From: an uncultured Bacteroidales bacterium
Lineage (GTDB): Bacteria; Bacteroidota; Bacteroidia; Bacteroidales; Paludibacteraceae
Assembly (NCBI GenBank): GCA_945787425.1
Contig: CALZHO010000001.1
Location: 1-17,901, forward strand
Length of the DNA stretch: 17,901 nt
Direction of reading: 5' to 3'
Numbering within the stretch: position 1 is the first letter of the stretch; each line of letters begins with the position of its first letter. Both the position numbers and the translations under genes were made by a program. Below are positions 1 to 8,872 of this stretch, piece by piece. The notes under the pieces were generated by a model, which saw only the letters and a list, made by a program, of their open reading frames with translations, did not search any database and had not been told where the DNA came from.

Positions 1-1
1 T

Positions 2-1093
2 TTGGTGCTATTAGGTGGAGAACCTGGAATAGGCAAATCCACTTTGGCATTACAAGTACTGCTGAAAATGGGCGACAAGAAAACACTTTATGCCAGTGGC
101 GAGGAAAGCGCTAAACAATTGAAACTGAGAGCGGAACGTCTATCTGGCGATGCCTCTAACTTATATATCTTGGCAGAGACTTCGTTGGAGCGAATCTTGG
201 ATAACGTGACGGAAATCCAGCCCGAGATAGTGGTGGTGGATAGTATTCAAACGATTGGTACAGAATCCATTGAAGCAAGTATAGGCAGTTTGAGCCAAGT
301 GCGCGAGTGCGCAGCGCGGATATTGCAGTACGCCAAAGAGAAGAATGTGCCTTTTGTGATTGTCGGGCATATCAATAAGGAAGGTTCGCTGGCAGGTCCC
401 AAAGTGCTGGAGCATATTGTGGACACGGTGTTGCAGTTTGAGGGTGACCAGCATTATGTATATCGTATTTTGCGTGCGCAAAAGAACCGTTTTGGTAGCA
501 CGAGCGAGTTGGGTATCTTCCAAATGCAGCATGACGGTTTGCGTGAGGTGCTGAATCCGAGCGAGTTGCTGCTCTCAAGCAATCGTGAGGGCTTGTCGGG
601 TATAGCCATTGCTGCGGCAGTCGAAGGCGTGCGACCTCTGCTCATTGAGGTACAGGCGTTGGTGGCGAGTGCTGCATACGGAACGCCACAGCGTAGTAGT
701 ACAGGTTTTGACGGCAGGCGGCTGAACATGCTTTTGGCGGTATTAGAGAAACGCGTGGGCTTCAAACTCATGCAGAAAGATGTGTTTGTGAATATCGCAG
801 GTGGACTGCGCGTGAATGACCCTGCGATAGACTTGGCAGTGTTGGCGGCGGTGTTGTCATCGAATATGGACATTGCATTAGACGAACAAACATGCGTGAC
901 AGGCGAAGTGGGATTGGCGGGTGAGATACGCCCAGTAAACCGAATAGATCAACGCATAAGAGAAGCTGAAAAGCTTGGTTTTCAGCAGATTATTGTGCCT
1001 TCAGGGCAGAAGTATAATACGCATGGATTGAAGATAAAAGTGGTGGAGGTGAGTCGTGTGGCAGAGGCCTTCAAAATTTTATTGAAGAAATAA
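2..1093 (+). CDS. radA: DNA repair protein RadA, 5'-truncated by window edge
   Basis: RadA is a RecA-like, DnaB-type ATPase that helps branch migration during homologous recombination in the cytoplasm. The visible 363 codons begin inside the ATPase core: Walker A GEPGIGKS at residues 6-13 of this fragment, Walker B ending VVVD at 77-80, and the RadA-specific KNRFGS motif at 161-166. From about residue 198 comes the Lon-protease-like C-terminal domain (segment FDGRRLNMLLAVLEKRVG, then GGLRVNDPAIDLAVLAAVL). Full-length RadA is about 450-460 aa, so roughly 90 residues, including the four-cysteine zinc finger, lie upstream of the window. The first codon here (TTG) is an internal leucine, not a start. 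The stop is TAA at 1091-1093, and the promoter of the next gene begins at once behind it, so radA is probably not co-transcribed with the envelope genes as a main unit. Confidence 0.96.
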   Translation: MVLLGGEPGIGKSTLALQVLLKMGDKKTLYASGEESAKQLKLRAERLSGDASNLYILAETSLERILDNVTEIQPEIVVVDSIQTIGTESIEASIGSLSQVRECAARILQYAKEKNVPFVIVGHINKEGSLAGPKVLEHIVDTVLQFEGDQHYVYRILRAQKNRFGSTSELGIFQMQHDGLREVLNPSELLLSSNREGLSGIAIAAAVEGVRPLLIEVQALVASAAYGTPQRSSTGFDGRRLNMLLAVLEKRVGFKLMQKDVFVNIAGGLRVNDPAIDLAVLAAVLSSNMDIALDEQTCVTGEVGLAGEIRPVNRIDQRIREAEKLGFQQIIVPSGQKYNTHGLKIKVVEVSRVAEAFKILLKK

Positions 1094-1125
1094 TTTGCAT
1101 ATATCAAAAAAAAGTAGTACCTTTG
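1094..1125 (+). promoter_or_regulatory. Bacteroidota-type promoter for the envelope gene run
   Basis: The -33 element TTTG is at 1094-1097 and the -7 element TACCTTTG at 1118-1125, with exactly 20 bp between them. This matches the known Bacteroides consensus TTTG-N19-21-TAnnTTTG. Transcription would begin around 1130-1135, leaving a short leader before the ATG at 1169. It overlaps the radA stop region directly. Confidence 0.75.
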
Positions 1126-1168
1126 CGGGTCAAATGTGTATAAATATAGAAAACAAAAAATAGTCGTT

Positions 1169-1984
1169 ATGAAGAATAGTAAGTTTTTTTGGGTTTTGTT
1201 GGTGGTGTTCGCCCCATTGTTCGTGAATGCACAAACACAAAACATTGAGTTGGGATTGCAAGTAGGAGCAGGCTTCTTCTTGGGAGAAGAGAATCCTGAA
1301 GATGGTTATACTCGTATCAATGAGTTCGCATGGATGCGTGACTCTGAGGGTATGCCTGCATTTGAGTCCTACGGATTTTTAGTTCGTTATCGTTTTGACT
1401 ATCGTTGGGCACTACAAGTGCAAGGTATGCGTCAACGTTTACGTTTTAAAGAGATTTCTAACGCATATAAAGATGGTTTGTTTTTCTATAATGGTGTTTG
1501 GAATCTTGATTTGATGGCGGAATTTAATATTTTGAAATATGGTTTTGTAGAAAATCGTAATGCAAAGATTTATACCGTAACTCCTTATGTAGCACTTGGT
1601 TTGGGTACTTCATTGTATAACAAACATGCTACCTATCGCTGGGGAGTGGGTGATGGTAAGATGAATAGCCCATACCCTATGATTAGAGCCAAGGATATGA
1701 CCGCTGCGATGTACATACCGTTTGCGTTTGGTATGAAGTTGCGTATGGCAGCCAATTGGCAATTCAAAGTGGCTTGCCAATACAATTTGTATGTGCTCAA
1801 TGGTGATCTTAATGGTAGCACAGCTGGTTCTATCAAGGAAGGTGATGTTACAGTCTATCCTAATGGCGCAGGTGTCGAGTTGAGCAAATTCAAGGCGGCA
1901 AGTACGCATAATATCGCGGCTACGGTAGGTGTGATTTACAATCTTCCTGCTAATGGTCGTGGCGGTGCAATTGTTAATTACTGA
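1169..1984 (+). CDS. Outer-membrane beta-barrel-like protein, DUF6089-like (paralog 1)
   Basis: A 271-aa secreted protein with a clear signal peptide (MKNSKFFWVLLVVFAPLFVNA, cleaved before QTQ). The mature part alternates aromatic and glycine-rich strand-like segments, such as IELGLQVGAGFFLG, LVRYRFDYRWALQVQGMRQR and VTPYVALGLGTSLY, as in small outer-membrane barrels. I assign it to the DUF6089-like group because such a gene normally lies just upstream of uppS and bamA in Bacteroidota; that is recall, not a search result. Its function is not known. The ATG at 1169 is chosen because the upstream in-frame ATG at 1136 would put a charged extension before the signal peptide and lies right at the expected transcription start. 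The next gene is a diverged copy of this one, and translation may be coupled: only a few bases separate this TGA from the next open frame. Confidence 0.85.
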   Translation: MKNSKFFWVLLVVFAPLFVNAQTQNIELGLQVGAGFFLGEENPEDGYTRINEFAWMRDSEGMPAFESYGFLVRYRFDYRWALQVQGMRQRLRFKEISNAYKDGLFFYNGVWNLDLMAEFNILKYGFVENRNAKIYTVTPYVALGLGTSLYNKHATYRWGVGDGKMNSPYPMIRAKDMTAAMYIPFAFGMKLRMAANWQFKVACQYNLYVLNGDLNGSTAGSIKEGDVTVYPNGAGVELSKFKAASTHNIAATVGVIYNLPANGRGGAIVNY

Positions 1985-2017
1985 TAGGTTATTAACTCGC
2001 GTAGTAAGGCTATATTA

Positions 2018-2785
2018 TTGCTTATATGGTGGGGCTTAGCATGCCCCGCCATTCTTCGTGCTTCTATCACAGAGTACATGTGTGAGGTAGGAGTGCAGGT
2101 GGGATGTGGCTATTATATGGGAGATGCTTCTAAAATGTTTTTCTCAAATCCTCGCGAGGTCTTAGGAGGGCAATTCCGATATAATTTTGATTCGCGTTGG
2201 GCAATGCAAATCAAGGCACAACGCCAGAGGATTGCGTTTGCTTATACACCTTCGGCTACGGAGGAGGTACCCCATCCTGCTAAGGTGAGGTTTGTCACCC
2301 CTGCATGGCATATAGATGCAACGGCGGAGTTCAATTTCTTCCGTTTTGGATTGCATCCATTCGATTCGCGGATTAAACCCATCACTCCTTTCATTAGTGT
2401 GGGAATAGGTATCAGTGCTCGCAATAAGGAGGCAACACGTGCGCTGCCAGGCACCGTCACATTTCCATCATTTAAGTTCCTGAATATGAATAGCCCTGCG
2501 TTTTATGTCCCTGTTGGCATTGGCGTGAAATGGAAATTTGCTGAGCGTTGGCAATTGCAGGTGTGTTGGCAACATCAAATCTATTTATCGGACAATGTGG
2601 AGGGGTATATGCGTGGGTACGACGATGAGGCGGCTATCAAGAATTATGGTTCTTCGTTGTTGAACAACCCCAATGATTTGAACGGAAGCAATCTCTTTAA
2701 TAATGACTTAGTCTCCACGCTGACTATTGGCGTTGTGTTTGAGTTTGGCAAGCGTACCAAAATATGCTATTTCTGCGATGAATAA
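2018..2785 (+). CDS. Outer-membrane beta-barrel-like protein, DUF6089-like (paralog 2)
   Basis: A diverged tandem copy of the preceding gene. Shared blocks in the same order include [33 protein letters not shown], the [10 protein letters not shown] region, [37 protein letters not shown] and [13 protein letters not shown]. The start is unclear. The frame is open from 1988, but there is no ATG or GTG before residue 21 (ATG at 2078, inside or past the signal peptide). A TTG at 2018 gives [15 protein letters not shown] without positive charges. An ATT at 1991 would give a textbook signal peptide ([18 protein letters not shown]) six bases after the upstream TGA. I give the TTG start here; ATT at 1991 is a real alternative. 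The 3' end overlaps an in-frame ATG of the uppS frame (2778). Function unknown; probably an outer-membrane barrel linked to the uppS-bamA unit. Confidence 0.82.
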   Translation: MLIWWGLACPAILRASITEYMCEVGVQVGCGYYMGDASKMFFSNPREVLGGQFRYNFDSRWAMQIKAQRQRIAFAYTPSATEEVPHPAKVRFVTPAWHIDATAEFNFFRFGLHPFDSRIKPITPFISVGIGISARNKEATRALPGTVTFPSFKFLNMNSPAFYVPVGIGVKWKFAERWQLQVCWQHQIYLSDNVEGYMRGYDDEAAIKNYGSSLLNNPNDLNGSNLFNNDLVSTLTIGVVFEFGKRTKICYFCDE

Positions 2786-2801
2786 TCCTTGTGACCTAAA
2801 T

Positions 2802-3542
2802 ATGAATTTCAAAGAGCAAATACAGAAAAATCGAATCCCTCGCCATATCGCCATTATTATGGATGGTAATGGGCGTTGGGCTAAGCGTCAAGGATTGGCG
2901 CGGATGTATGGGCATCGCCAAGGCGTGGAAACGGTTCATACTATTACGGAGGCCGCCGCTGCTTTGGGAGTTGAGTATTTGACTTTGTATGCCTTCTCAA
3001 CCGAGAATTGGAATCGACCCAAAGAGGAGGTCGATGCTCTGATGACGTTGCTGGTGGATACGATTGCCAAGGAGACGCCTACATTGATGAAGAACAATGT
3101 GCGTTTATCCACGATTGGTGATTTGAGCCGTTTGCCCGAGAATACGCAGCGAAAGTTCAAGGATTGCATCAGCGAAACCAGTCAAAATACAGGACTCAAC
3201 TTGGTGATTGCGCTCAGCTATAGTGCCCGCTGGGAGATTATTCAAGCCACCCGCAATATTGCTTCTGCACTGCAGAGAGGTGAGATATTACTGGAGGATA
3301 TCAACGAAGAAGTGCTCTCTTCGTATATGACCACAGCGCAGATGCCCGACCCTGATTTGTTGATTCGTACAAGCGGTGAACTGCGTATCAGTAACTTCTT
3401 GCTGTGGCAGTTGGCGTACTCAGAATTGTATTTCACCGATTGCCTGTGGCCAGAGTTTACAGAGGAAGAGTTCTATCGTGCCATAGTGGATTATCAACAT
3501 AGAGAAAGAAGATTTGGAAAAACCAGTGAACAGATTCATTAA
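2802..3542 (+). CDS. uppS: Isoprenyl (undecaprenyl diphosphate) synthase UppS
   Basis: A cis-prenyltransferase that extends farnesyl diphosphate with isopentenyl diphosphate to undecaprenyl diphosphate, the lipid carrier for peptidoglycan and surface glycans. From the ATG at 2802 it is 246 aa, the usual family length. It shows the catalytic [13 protein letters not shown] block (Asp21), [11 protein letters not shown] at about 63-73, SYSARWEII at about 139-147, and the C-terminal [20 protein letters not shown] block at 183-202, which binds substrate diphosphates. An upstream in-frame ATG at 2778 overlaps the previous stop (ATGAATAA) and would add eight residues; I prefer 2802 because [18 protein letters not shown] resembles the start of relatives. 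The gene overlaps bamA downstream, so the two are co-transcribed and probably translationally coupled. Confidence 0.96.
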   Translation: MNFKEQIQKNRIPRHIAIIMDGNGRWAKRQGLARMYGHRQGVETVHTITEAAAALGVEYLTLYAFSTENWNRPKEEVDALMTLLVDTIAKETPTLMKNNVRLSTIGDLSRLPENTQRKFKDCISETSQNTGLNLVIALSYSARWEIIQATRNIASALQRGEILLEDINEEVLSSYMTTAQMPDPDLLIRTSGELRISNFLLWQLAYSELYFTDCLWPEFTEEEFYRAIVDYQHRERRFGKTSEQIH

Positions 3543-6153
3543 CATCATATTGTGTTTGTTGTTCGCGTTGCCAATGGCAGCGCAAGATACATTGCTTTCT
3601 GCTGTGGATACAACTCAGGTGGAGCAGGCTGCGTTGCCCGTGATTGAATATACCATGCAGCGCAAAACATACGAGATTGCTGGTATAGAGGTGACTGGTG
3701 CTGATAGTTACGAGGATTTTGTGCTGATTGGATTCTCTGGATTGGCTGTGGGCGACAAACTCGAAGTGCCTGGTGATCAGATTACTAAATCGCTCAAACG
3801 CTTCTGGAAACAAGGCTTGTTTTCTGATGTCAAGATCAAGGCTACTAAGATTGAGGGAGATAAGATCTGGTTAGAAATCGCTTTGAAACAGCGTCCACGT
3901 ATCTCGGATATTGCTTACAACGGCTTGCGCAAATCGGAGGTGGAAGATATTGAGGTGAAAGTGGGTATTCAGAAGGGCGGACAGATGACACCTGACTTGG
4001 AAGATCGCGCCAACAAGGTGATTATCAAGTATCTGGAAGAAAAAGGATACCACGATGCTACCGTCCAAGTATTGCAGTTTGATGACAAAGACCACCCTGG
4101 CTATGTCAAAGTAGCGGTTAATATTGATAAGAAAAACAAGACCAAGGTGGGGCATATATACATTCAAGGCAACGAGGCTCTGACGGATAACCAGATCAAT
4201 TTTGCGATGAAGAAGACAAATGATAATAACATTATCAACTTCTTCCGCACCAAGAAGTTCGTTGCTGCCGAATTTGAAAACGATAAGAAACTGGTCATTG
4301 AAAAATACAATGAGATTGGTTATCGTGATGCGATTATTCTGTCGGATAGTATCGTTCGTTCGCCAGAGGACTCCACGCGTGTAGATGTCTATCTGACTAT
4401 AGATGAGGGACAAAAATATGTCTTTGGTAATATCAAGTGGGTGGGCAACACGGTCTATCCTTACGATTATTTGGATGCGGTATTGGGTATTAAGAAGGGT
4501 GACACCTACAACCTCAAGGAGCTCAATAAACGCTTGAACGAGGATGATGATGCGGTATCTAAACTCTATACCGATCAGGGGTATCTCTTCTTTAATGTAG
4601 AACCCATTGAAGTGCGCATTGATAATGATTCCATTGATTTTGAGATGCGCATGTATGAGGGACAACCTGCTACCATTAATGCGGTTAATATAGTAGGTAA
4701 CACGCGCGTGTACGAGCACGTAGTGCGCCGCGAGTTATATACCAAGCCTGGTCAGTTGTATAGCCAATCCGACATCATGCGCTCTTTGCGCGAGTTGGCG
4801 CAGATGGGGCACTTTGACCAAGAGAAACTGGTGCCAGACATTCAACCCAATGTGGAAGATGGTACGGTGGACATCACCTATCAACTGGAAACAAAGTCCA
4901 GCGACCAAATCGAGTTCTCACTCGGTTGGGGTGCTACAGGTCTGGTGGGTTCCTTGGGATTGAAGTTTACTAACTTCGCTATCCAAAACCTCTTCAATCC
5001 GAAGAGCTATCGTATTGTACCACAGGGCGAAGGACAAACATTCAGCATCAACGCACGCACCAATGGTGTGTACTACACCTCTGCATCTATTAGTTTCTTG
5101 GAACCTTGGTTAGGCGGCAAACGCCCTAACTCATTGAGTGCGAGCATTTTCTTTGCATCGCAGACTGGATATTCGGATCGTTATTATCAAGCGTATCAAA
5201 ATCTGTACAACACCTATTATAATTATTATGCCTACTCGGGCAATTCCAACTATTTGCAGCAACTGCAGGAGTCGGAAGCAGACCCCAACAAATACCTTCG
5301 CACCTTGGGTGTGAGTGTCGGATATGGTAAACGACTTAGTTGGCCAGATGACTATTTCTCGTTCTATGGCGAGTTGAGTTACCAGTTGTATATGATGAAA
5401 GACTGGCCATACATGATTCTGACCGATGGTACAAGCCATAATTTCGCTATCAATCTACAACTTTCGCGTTCAAGTATTGACAATCCTATCTATACGCGTC
5501 GCGGCTCACAATTCACATTGGGATTGAAGATTACTCCACCATATTCACTCATCAAGGGTACAACCGATGCTCAATTTGCACAAATGACATCTTCAGAGAA
5601 GTATAATCTGTTGGAATATCACAAGTGGCGTTTTTCGGGAAAAGTCTTTACGCCTCTGACACCAGATTCGAAACTCGTTTTGATGACGCGTGCTGAGTTT
5701 GGATATTTAGGACACTACAACCGAAATGTCAAATCGCCATTCGAGAGTTTCTACATGGGTGGTGATGGTATGTCTGGTTATTCCAGCTATTCTACGGAGT
5801 ATATTTCGATGCGTGGTTATCAGTCGGGCTCGCTGACACCGTATGATGAGGCCACGGGGCGCAATATGGGATATGTGTACAACAAGTTCACAATGGAACT
5901 TCGTTATCCTATTTCTCTTGAGCAGAATGCTACTATTTGGGCATTGGCGTTTGTGGAGGCGGGTAACTGTTTTGCGGACATCAAGGACTATAACCCATTC
6001 AATCTTAAACGGTCGGCAGGTGTAGGTGTGCGACTCTTCTTGCCTATGTTCGGACTTATGGGTATTGACTGGGGTTGGGGCTTTGACCCTATCAATGGCT
6101 CCAATCAGTATGGTGGATCACAATTCCACTTCGTGTTAGGACAAGAATTATAA
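3514..6153 (+). CDS. bamA: Outer-membrane protein assembly factor BamA
   Basis: The central Omp85 subunit of the BAM complex, which folds and inserts beta-barrel proteins into the outer membrane. It is 879 aa with a signal peptide ending ALPMAAQ (about residue 24), then POTRA repeats from about residue 53 ([70 protein letters not shown]), consistent with five POTRA domains. The barrel follows from about residue 470. The conserved RGY of the loop-6 motif is at 767-769. There is no ATG start: TTG at 3514 or GTG at 3526, both inside the end of uppS (overlap 29 or 17 bp). Both give an acceptable signal peptide; a purine-rich stretch lies just before the TTG. Two Skp/OmpH-type chaperones follow 11 bp later, as expected for its client pathway. 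Confidence 0.96.
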   Translation: MEKPVNRFINIILCLLFALPMAAQDTLLSAVDTTQVEQAALPVIEYTMQRKTYEIAGIEVTGADSYEDFVLIGFSGLAVGDKLEVPGDQITKSLKRFWKQGLFSDVKIKATKIEGDKIWLEIALKQRPRISDIAYNGLRKSEVEDIEVKVGIQKGGQMTPDLEDRANKVIIKYLEEKGYHDATVQVLQFDDKDHPGYVKVAVNIDKKNKTKVGHIYIQGNEALTDNQINFAMKKTNDNNIINFFRTKKFVAAEFENDKKLVIEKYNEIGYRDAIILSDSIVRSPEDSTRVDVYLTIDEGQKYVFGNIKWVGNTVYPYDYLDAVLGIKKGDTYNLKELNKRLNEDDDAVSKLYTDQGYLFFNVEPIEVRIDNDSIDFEMRMYEGQPATINAVNIVGNTRVYEHVVRRELYTKPGQLYSQSDIMRSLRELAQMGHFDQEKLVPDIQPNVEDGTVDITYQLETKSSDQIEFSLGWGATGLVGSLGLKFTNFAIQNLFNPKSYRIVPQGEGQTFSINARTNGVYYTSASISFLEPWLGGKRPNSLSASIFFASQTGYSDRYYQAYQNLYNTYYNYYAYSGNSNYLQQLQESEADPNKYLRTLGVSVGYGKRLSWPDDYFSFYGELSYQLYMMKDWPYMILTDGTSHNFAINLQLSRSSIDNPIYTRRGSQFTLGLKITPPYSLIKGTTDAQFAQMTSSEKYNLLEYHKWRFSGKVFTPLTPDSKLVLMTRAEFGYLGHYNRNVKSPFESFYMGGDGMSGYSSYSTEYISMRGYQSGSLTPYDEATGRNMGYVYNKFTMELRYPISLEQNATIWALAFVEAGNCFADIKDYNPFNLKRSAGVGVRLFLPMFGLMGIDWGWGFDPINGSNQYGGSQFHFVLGQEL

Positions 6154-6164
6154 TTTTTACATAT

Positions 6165-6686
6165 ATGAAACGATTATTTTTGCTTATTATATTGGCATGT
6201 GGCGTATGGGTGTCCAACGTTGATGCACAGAAGTTTGCGGCTGCTTATCTGGATATGCAGTATATATTGAAGAACCTGCCACAATATGAGACGGCTAACG
6301 AACAACTCACCATGATTTCCAAGCGTTGGCAAAAGGAAATTGATGTGGCGCAACAGGAAGTGCAGATATTGACCAGCAACTATCAGACCGAACAGATTTT
6401 CTTGTCGGCGGATATGAAGCAGAAGAGAGAGAGCGAGATTCTGGAAAAAGAACGTTATGTACTCGAACTCAAACGCAAGTATTTTGGTGAAGGGGGCGAG
6501 TGGTATAAAAAGCGCGAGTCATTGCTCAAACCTATTCAAGAGGAAATTTATAATGTAGTGCAAGAGATTGCTGCCGAAAAACGTTATGATATTATCAAGG
6601 ACCGTTCGGCGGATCCCAGTTTGATTTATATGTCAAGCCGATTGGATATTTCGGAACAGGTCTTGGAGAGATTGGGCGCAAAATAG
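6165..6686 (+). CDS. OmpH/Skp-family periplasmic chaperone (copy 1)
   Basis: A 173-aa protein with a signal peptide (MKRLFLLIILACGVWVSNVDA, cleaved before QKF). The mature start FAAAYLDMQYILKNLPQYE is the usual OmpH opening strand and short helix. A long charged, heptad-like helix follows from about residue 40 to 115 (KRWQKEIDVAQQEVQIL, QKRESEILEKERYVLELKRK), then the returning helix and the closing strand RYDIIKDRS. Skp proteins are trimers whose coiled-coil arms hold unfolded outer-membrane proteins for BamA. The position 11 bp behind bamA supports this role. It resembles the second copy at 6808 in design but is clearly diverged, so the two may have different clients. The family is secure; the division of labour is unknown. 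Confidence 0.92.
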   Translation: MKRLFLLIILACGVWVSNVDAQKFAAAYLDMQYILKNLPQYETANEQLTMISKRWQKEIDVAQQEVQILTSNYQTEQIFLSADMKQKRESEILEKERYVLELKRKYFGEGGEWYKKRESLLKPIQEEIYNVVQEIAAEKRYDIIKDRSADPSLIYMSSRLDISEQVLERLGAK

Positions 6687-6807
6687 CCACACGCACTGCA
6701 CAATGAACGCACAATAAACGCACAATTCCTCACCCCCATTTAACCTCGGTTTTGCAAATTGTTATCAAAAATGAACCTGAATAATATTAACAAAAATAGA
6801 TAAAACG
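6687..6807. other. Spacer between the two skp genes with three 11-bp direct repeats
   Basis: This 121-bp spacer has no gene. At 6697-6729 it holds three 11-bp units in tandem: TGCACAATGAA, CGCACAATAAA and CGCACAATTCC. No standard TAnnTTTG promoter is visible, although TTTG at 6751 could be part of a weak one. The stretch just before the ATG at 6808 is A-rich. Confidence 0.6.
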
Positions 6808-7299
6808 ATGAAAAAAATTATTTTTATGTTGGCTTTGGTATTGCCAATGCTCGTAAATGCTCAAAAATTAGGACACATCAATTCACAAGAACTCTTGGCT
6901 GCAATGCCTGAACTCAAGGACATGCAAGCAAAATTGGACACTTTGGCTAACCAATACGAGGTTCAGTTTGCTAACATGCAAGAGGAGTTCAATAAGAAAG
7001 TAGCTGAGTTCCAACAACAACAATCTACCATGACTGCTGGTGTTCGCGAGTTCCGTCAACAAGAGATTGCAGAGATGGAGCAACGCATCTATATCTTCCG
7101 CGAAACTGCGCAAAAGGACCTTCAATCCAAACAACAAGAATTCCTTATGCCTATCCAAAAGCGTATGCTGGATGCTATCCAAAAGGTAGGTGCTGCTGAG
7201 GGTTGCACATATGTTTTTGATTCAATGGCTATGCTCTATATCTCACCTGACGCTCTTAATCTTATGCCATTGGTGAAGAAAGAGTTGGGTATCCAATAA
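6808..7299 (+). CDS. OmpH/Skp-family periplasmic chaperone (copy 2)
   Basis: A 163-aa OmpH/Skp protein. The signal peptide is MKKIIFMLALVLPMLVNA, and the mature chain begins QKLGHINSQELLAAMPELKD, the classic OmpH start. A long coiled-coil arm follows (about residues 37-110: LDTLANQYEVQFANMQEEF, FQQQQSTMTAGVREFRQQEI), and the chain ends with GCTYVFDSMAMLYISPDALN, close to the usual OmpH C-terminus. It should work as a periplasmic holdase for outer-membrane proteins on their way to BamA. Unlike copy 1 it has a 121-bp spacer in front, so it may also be expressed on its own. Its stop codon overlaps the start of a very small gene by one base (TAATG at 7297-7301). Confidence 0.94.
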   Translation: MKKIIFMLALVLPMLVNAQKLGHINSQELLAAMPELKDMQAKLDTLANQYEVQFANMQEEFNKKVAEFQQQQSTMTAGVREFRQQEIAEMEQRIYIFRETAQKDLQSKQQEFLMPIQKRMLDAIQKVGAAEGCTYVFDSMAMLYISPDALNLMPLVKKELGIQ

Positions 7300-7424
7300 T
7301 GGCTGACGGATATTTAGAATCTCACTATGCTGAATACGAACAACGTAAAGCAGCATGGCTCAAAAAAAAGAAAAAAAACAGGCCTCGTCCCTTGGTTGAA
7401 AAACCAGAGGACGAAGCCTTGTAA
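7299..7424 (+). CDS. Small basic protein, 41 aa, start overlapping the skp2 stop
   Basis: An ATG at 7299-7301 overlaps the TAA of the preceding chaperone by one base, the standard layout for coupled translation. It opens a 41-codon frame ending TAA at 7422-7424. The product starts MADGYLESHYAEYEQRK, continues with AAWL, a run of five lysines and NRPRP, and ends LVEKPEDEAL: an acidic and aromatic N-terminal helix, a basic middle and an acidic tail. There is no signal peptide, so it should be cytoplasmic. I recall short Bacteroidales proteins opening MADxYLExxxxxYExRK but cannot verify this here. The 3' part of the frame also forms a long hairpin (7380-7419). Function unknown. The coupled start and sensible composition support a real gene, but comparative evidence is lacking. 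Confidence 0.62.
   Translation: MADGYLESHYAEYEQRKAAWLKKKKKNRPRPLVEKPEDEAL
7380..7419 (+). other. Long hairpin with GAAA tetraloop at the 3' end of the small gene
   Basis: The left arm at 7380-7397 and right arm at 7402-7419 pair almost fully (AGGC/GCCT, TCGTCC/GGACGA, TGGTT/AACCA) around a GAAA loop, with one C-A mismatch and a two-base internal break. On the + strand no T-run follows, so termination would be weak. Read on the minus strand the hairpin is followed by a long T-rich tract and would be a good terminator, but I see no minus-strand gene here. Confidence 0.6.
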
Positions 7425-7433
7425 ATACTCATA

Positions 7434-7455
7434 ATTCTTAATTCAACATTCATAA
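7434..7455. repeat. Dispersed 22-bp intergenic repeat, copy 1
   Basis: This 22-bp sequence (ATTCTTAATTCAACATTCAT then AA) recurs with one mismatch at 13243-13264 before rpsO. Both copies lie in the leader of a + strand gene. Short AATTC/ATTCAT-type repeats are, as I recall, common between genes in Bacteroidota. Function unknown. Confidence 0.6.
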
Positions 7456-7457
7456 AT

Positions 7458-8831
7458 ATGACAAAAACTTTACAATCTACTCTCCGCGACTCTGCTGTTG
7501 CACGTTGGACGGTGCTCATCCTTGTGGCATCGATGATGTTCTTCGCGTACATGTTCGTGGATATCCTTTCTCCATTGGCATCTGTTCTCAACGATACACT
7601 CGGTTGGGATCAAGGCGTCTTTGGTACCTACGCTTCTGCGGAGTATATCCTCTGCGTCTTTGGTTTCCTGATTTTTGCAGGAATCATCTTGGATAAGATG
7701 GGCGTTCGCTTCACCGGTTTGCTTTCTGCGGGCTTGATGGTACTCGGCGCGTCTATCAAATATATCGGCATCTCTGACTGGTTTGATGCCAATAATATCG
7801 TTTGGCTCAACTCTTGGTGGACGGCTATGCCTGGTTCTGCTAAGATGGCTGCTTTTGGTTTTATGATCTTCGGCTGCGGCTGCGAGATGGCGGGTACTAC
7901 GGTTAGTAAGATTCTCGCTAAATGGTTCAAAGGCAAGGAGATGGCACTCGCTATGGGTCTGGAGATGGCTATCGCTCGTATTGGCGTGTTCGCTGCTATG
8001 GCTTTCTCTCCTGCTATCAGCGAGCATTTTGCTGTGAACGGTCAACCATCTGTAGTGGCTTCCTTGCTTTTCGCTGCGCTTCTGCTCGTGGTGGGCTTGC
8101 TCAACTTCTTCGTGTTCACTATCATGGACACCAAGTTTGACAAGCAACTTGTGGCTATTGGTGAGGCAACGGATATGCACGACCCAGAGGATGAGTTCCA
8201 CGTATCTGACCTGGGTAAGATTTTCAGCAGCAAGATGTTCTGGATTATCGCCCTCTTGTGCGTATTGTACTATTCGGCTATCTTCCCATTCCAACGCTTT
8301 GCAACCAACTTCCTCGAGGAGACATTGATGATTAGCAACGCTGAGGCATCTGGCTTGTTCAAATGGTTCCCAATCTTGGCGATGGTCTTGACTCCATTCC
8401 TTGGTATGTTTATTGATTATAAGGGCAAAGGTGCGTCAATGATGATGGTAGGTGCGATTATCATGGTTATTTGCCATAGTATCTTCGCTTTTGTCTTGCC
8501 ACTTTATCCAAGCAAAACCTTGGCGCTTTGCACTATTTTGGTGTTGGGCGTAAGCTTCTCTTTGGTGCCAGCGTCCATGTGGCCCAGTGTGCCAAAGATT
8601 ATCGATGAGAAGATTTTGGGTTCTGCTTATTGCTTGATTTTCTGGGTACAGAATATTGGCTTGTGCTTGGTACCTATGTTGATTGGTACGCTCCGCGTTT
8701 CTACCAACGGCTATGTAGTGCCCATGATTGTCTTTGCTTCGTTTGGTGTCTTGGCATTCTTGCTCAGTCTTGCTCTGAAGGTAGAGGACAAGAAGAAAGG
8801 CTACGGATTGGAGTTGCCTAATAAAAAGTAA
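7458..8831 (+). CDS. MFS transporter, 12 TM, substrate unknown
   Basis: A 457-aa inner-membrane secondary transporter. About 12 hydrophobic helices are visible, in two halves separated by a hydrophilic loop around residues 222-258 (charged segment HDPEDEFHVSDLGK). MFS motif A appears after TM2 as GIILDKMGVR (75-84), and a degenerate copy in the second half as GMFIDYKGKG (316-325). KWFKGKEMALAMGLEMAIAR (155-174) is the usual loop and start of TM5 for organic-anion type MFS proteins. The substrate cannot be read from the sequence, and there is no neighbouring enzyme to suggest one. The ATG at 7458 lies 33 bp after the small gene, with a short dispersed repeat in between and no clear promoter, so it may be transcribed by read-through. 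A strong terminator follows. Confidence 0.9.
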   Translation: MTKTLQSTLRDSAVARWTVLILVASMMFFAYMFVDILSPLASVLNDTLGWDQGVFGTYASAEYILCVFGFLIFAGIILDKMGVRFTGLLSAGLMVLGASIKYIGISDWFDANNIVWLNSWWTAMPGSAKMAAFGFMIFGCGCEMAGTTVSKILAKWFKGKEMALAMGLEMAIARIGVFAAMAFSPAISEHFAVNGQPSVVASLLFAALLLVVGLLNFFVFTIMDTKFDKQLVAIGEATDMHDPEDEFHVSDLGKIFSSKMFWIIALLCVLYYSAIFPFQRFATNFLEETLMISNAEASGLFKWFPILAMVLTPFLGMFIDYKGKGASMMMVGAIIMVICHSIFAFVLPLYPSKTLALCTILVLGVSFSLVPASMWPSVPKIIDEKILGSAYCLIFWVQNIGLCLVPMLIGTLRVSTNGYVVPMIVFASFGVLAFLLSLALKVEDKKKGYGLELPNKK

Positions 8832-8872
8832 TTGTTCGAGCGATAAAAGTTTATTCCATTTGGAAATATATC

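Noticed and set aside
3871..4719. 282-codon open frame on the minus strand inside bamA
   Set aside because: It is exactly antisense to strongly conserved POTRA coding sequence, has no recognisable domain and low-complexity Ile/Asn composition; a by-product of bamA codon use.
6751..6807. Promoter for the second skp gene
   Set aside because: TTTG at 6751 has no TAnnTTTG at the right distance; left as undecided rather than listed.
7470..8294. 274-codon open frame on the minus strand inside the MFS gene
   Set aside because: It is antisense to clear transmembrane coding sequence and is hydrophilic with no domain; a mirror of the hydrophobic codons.
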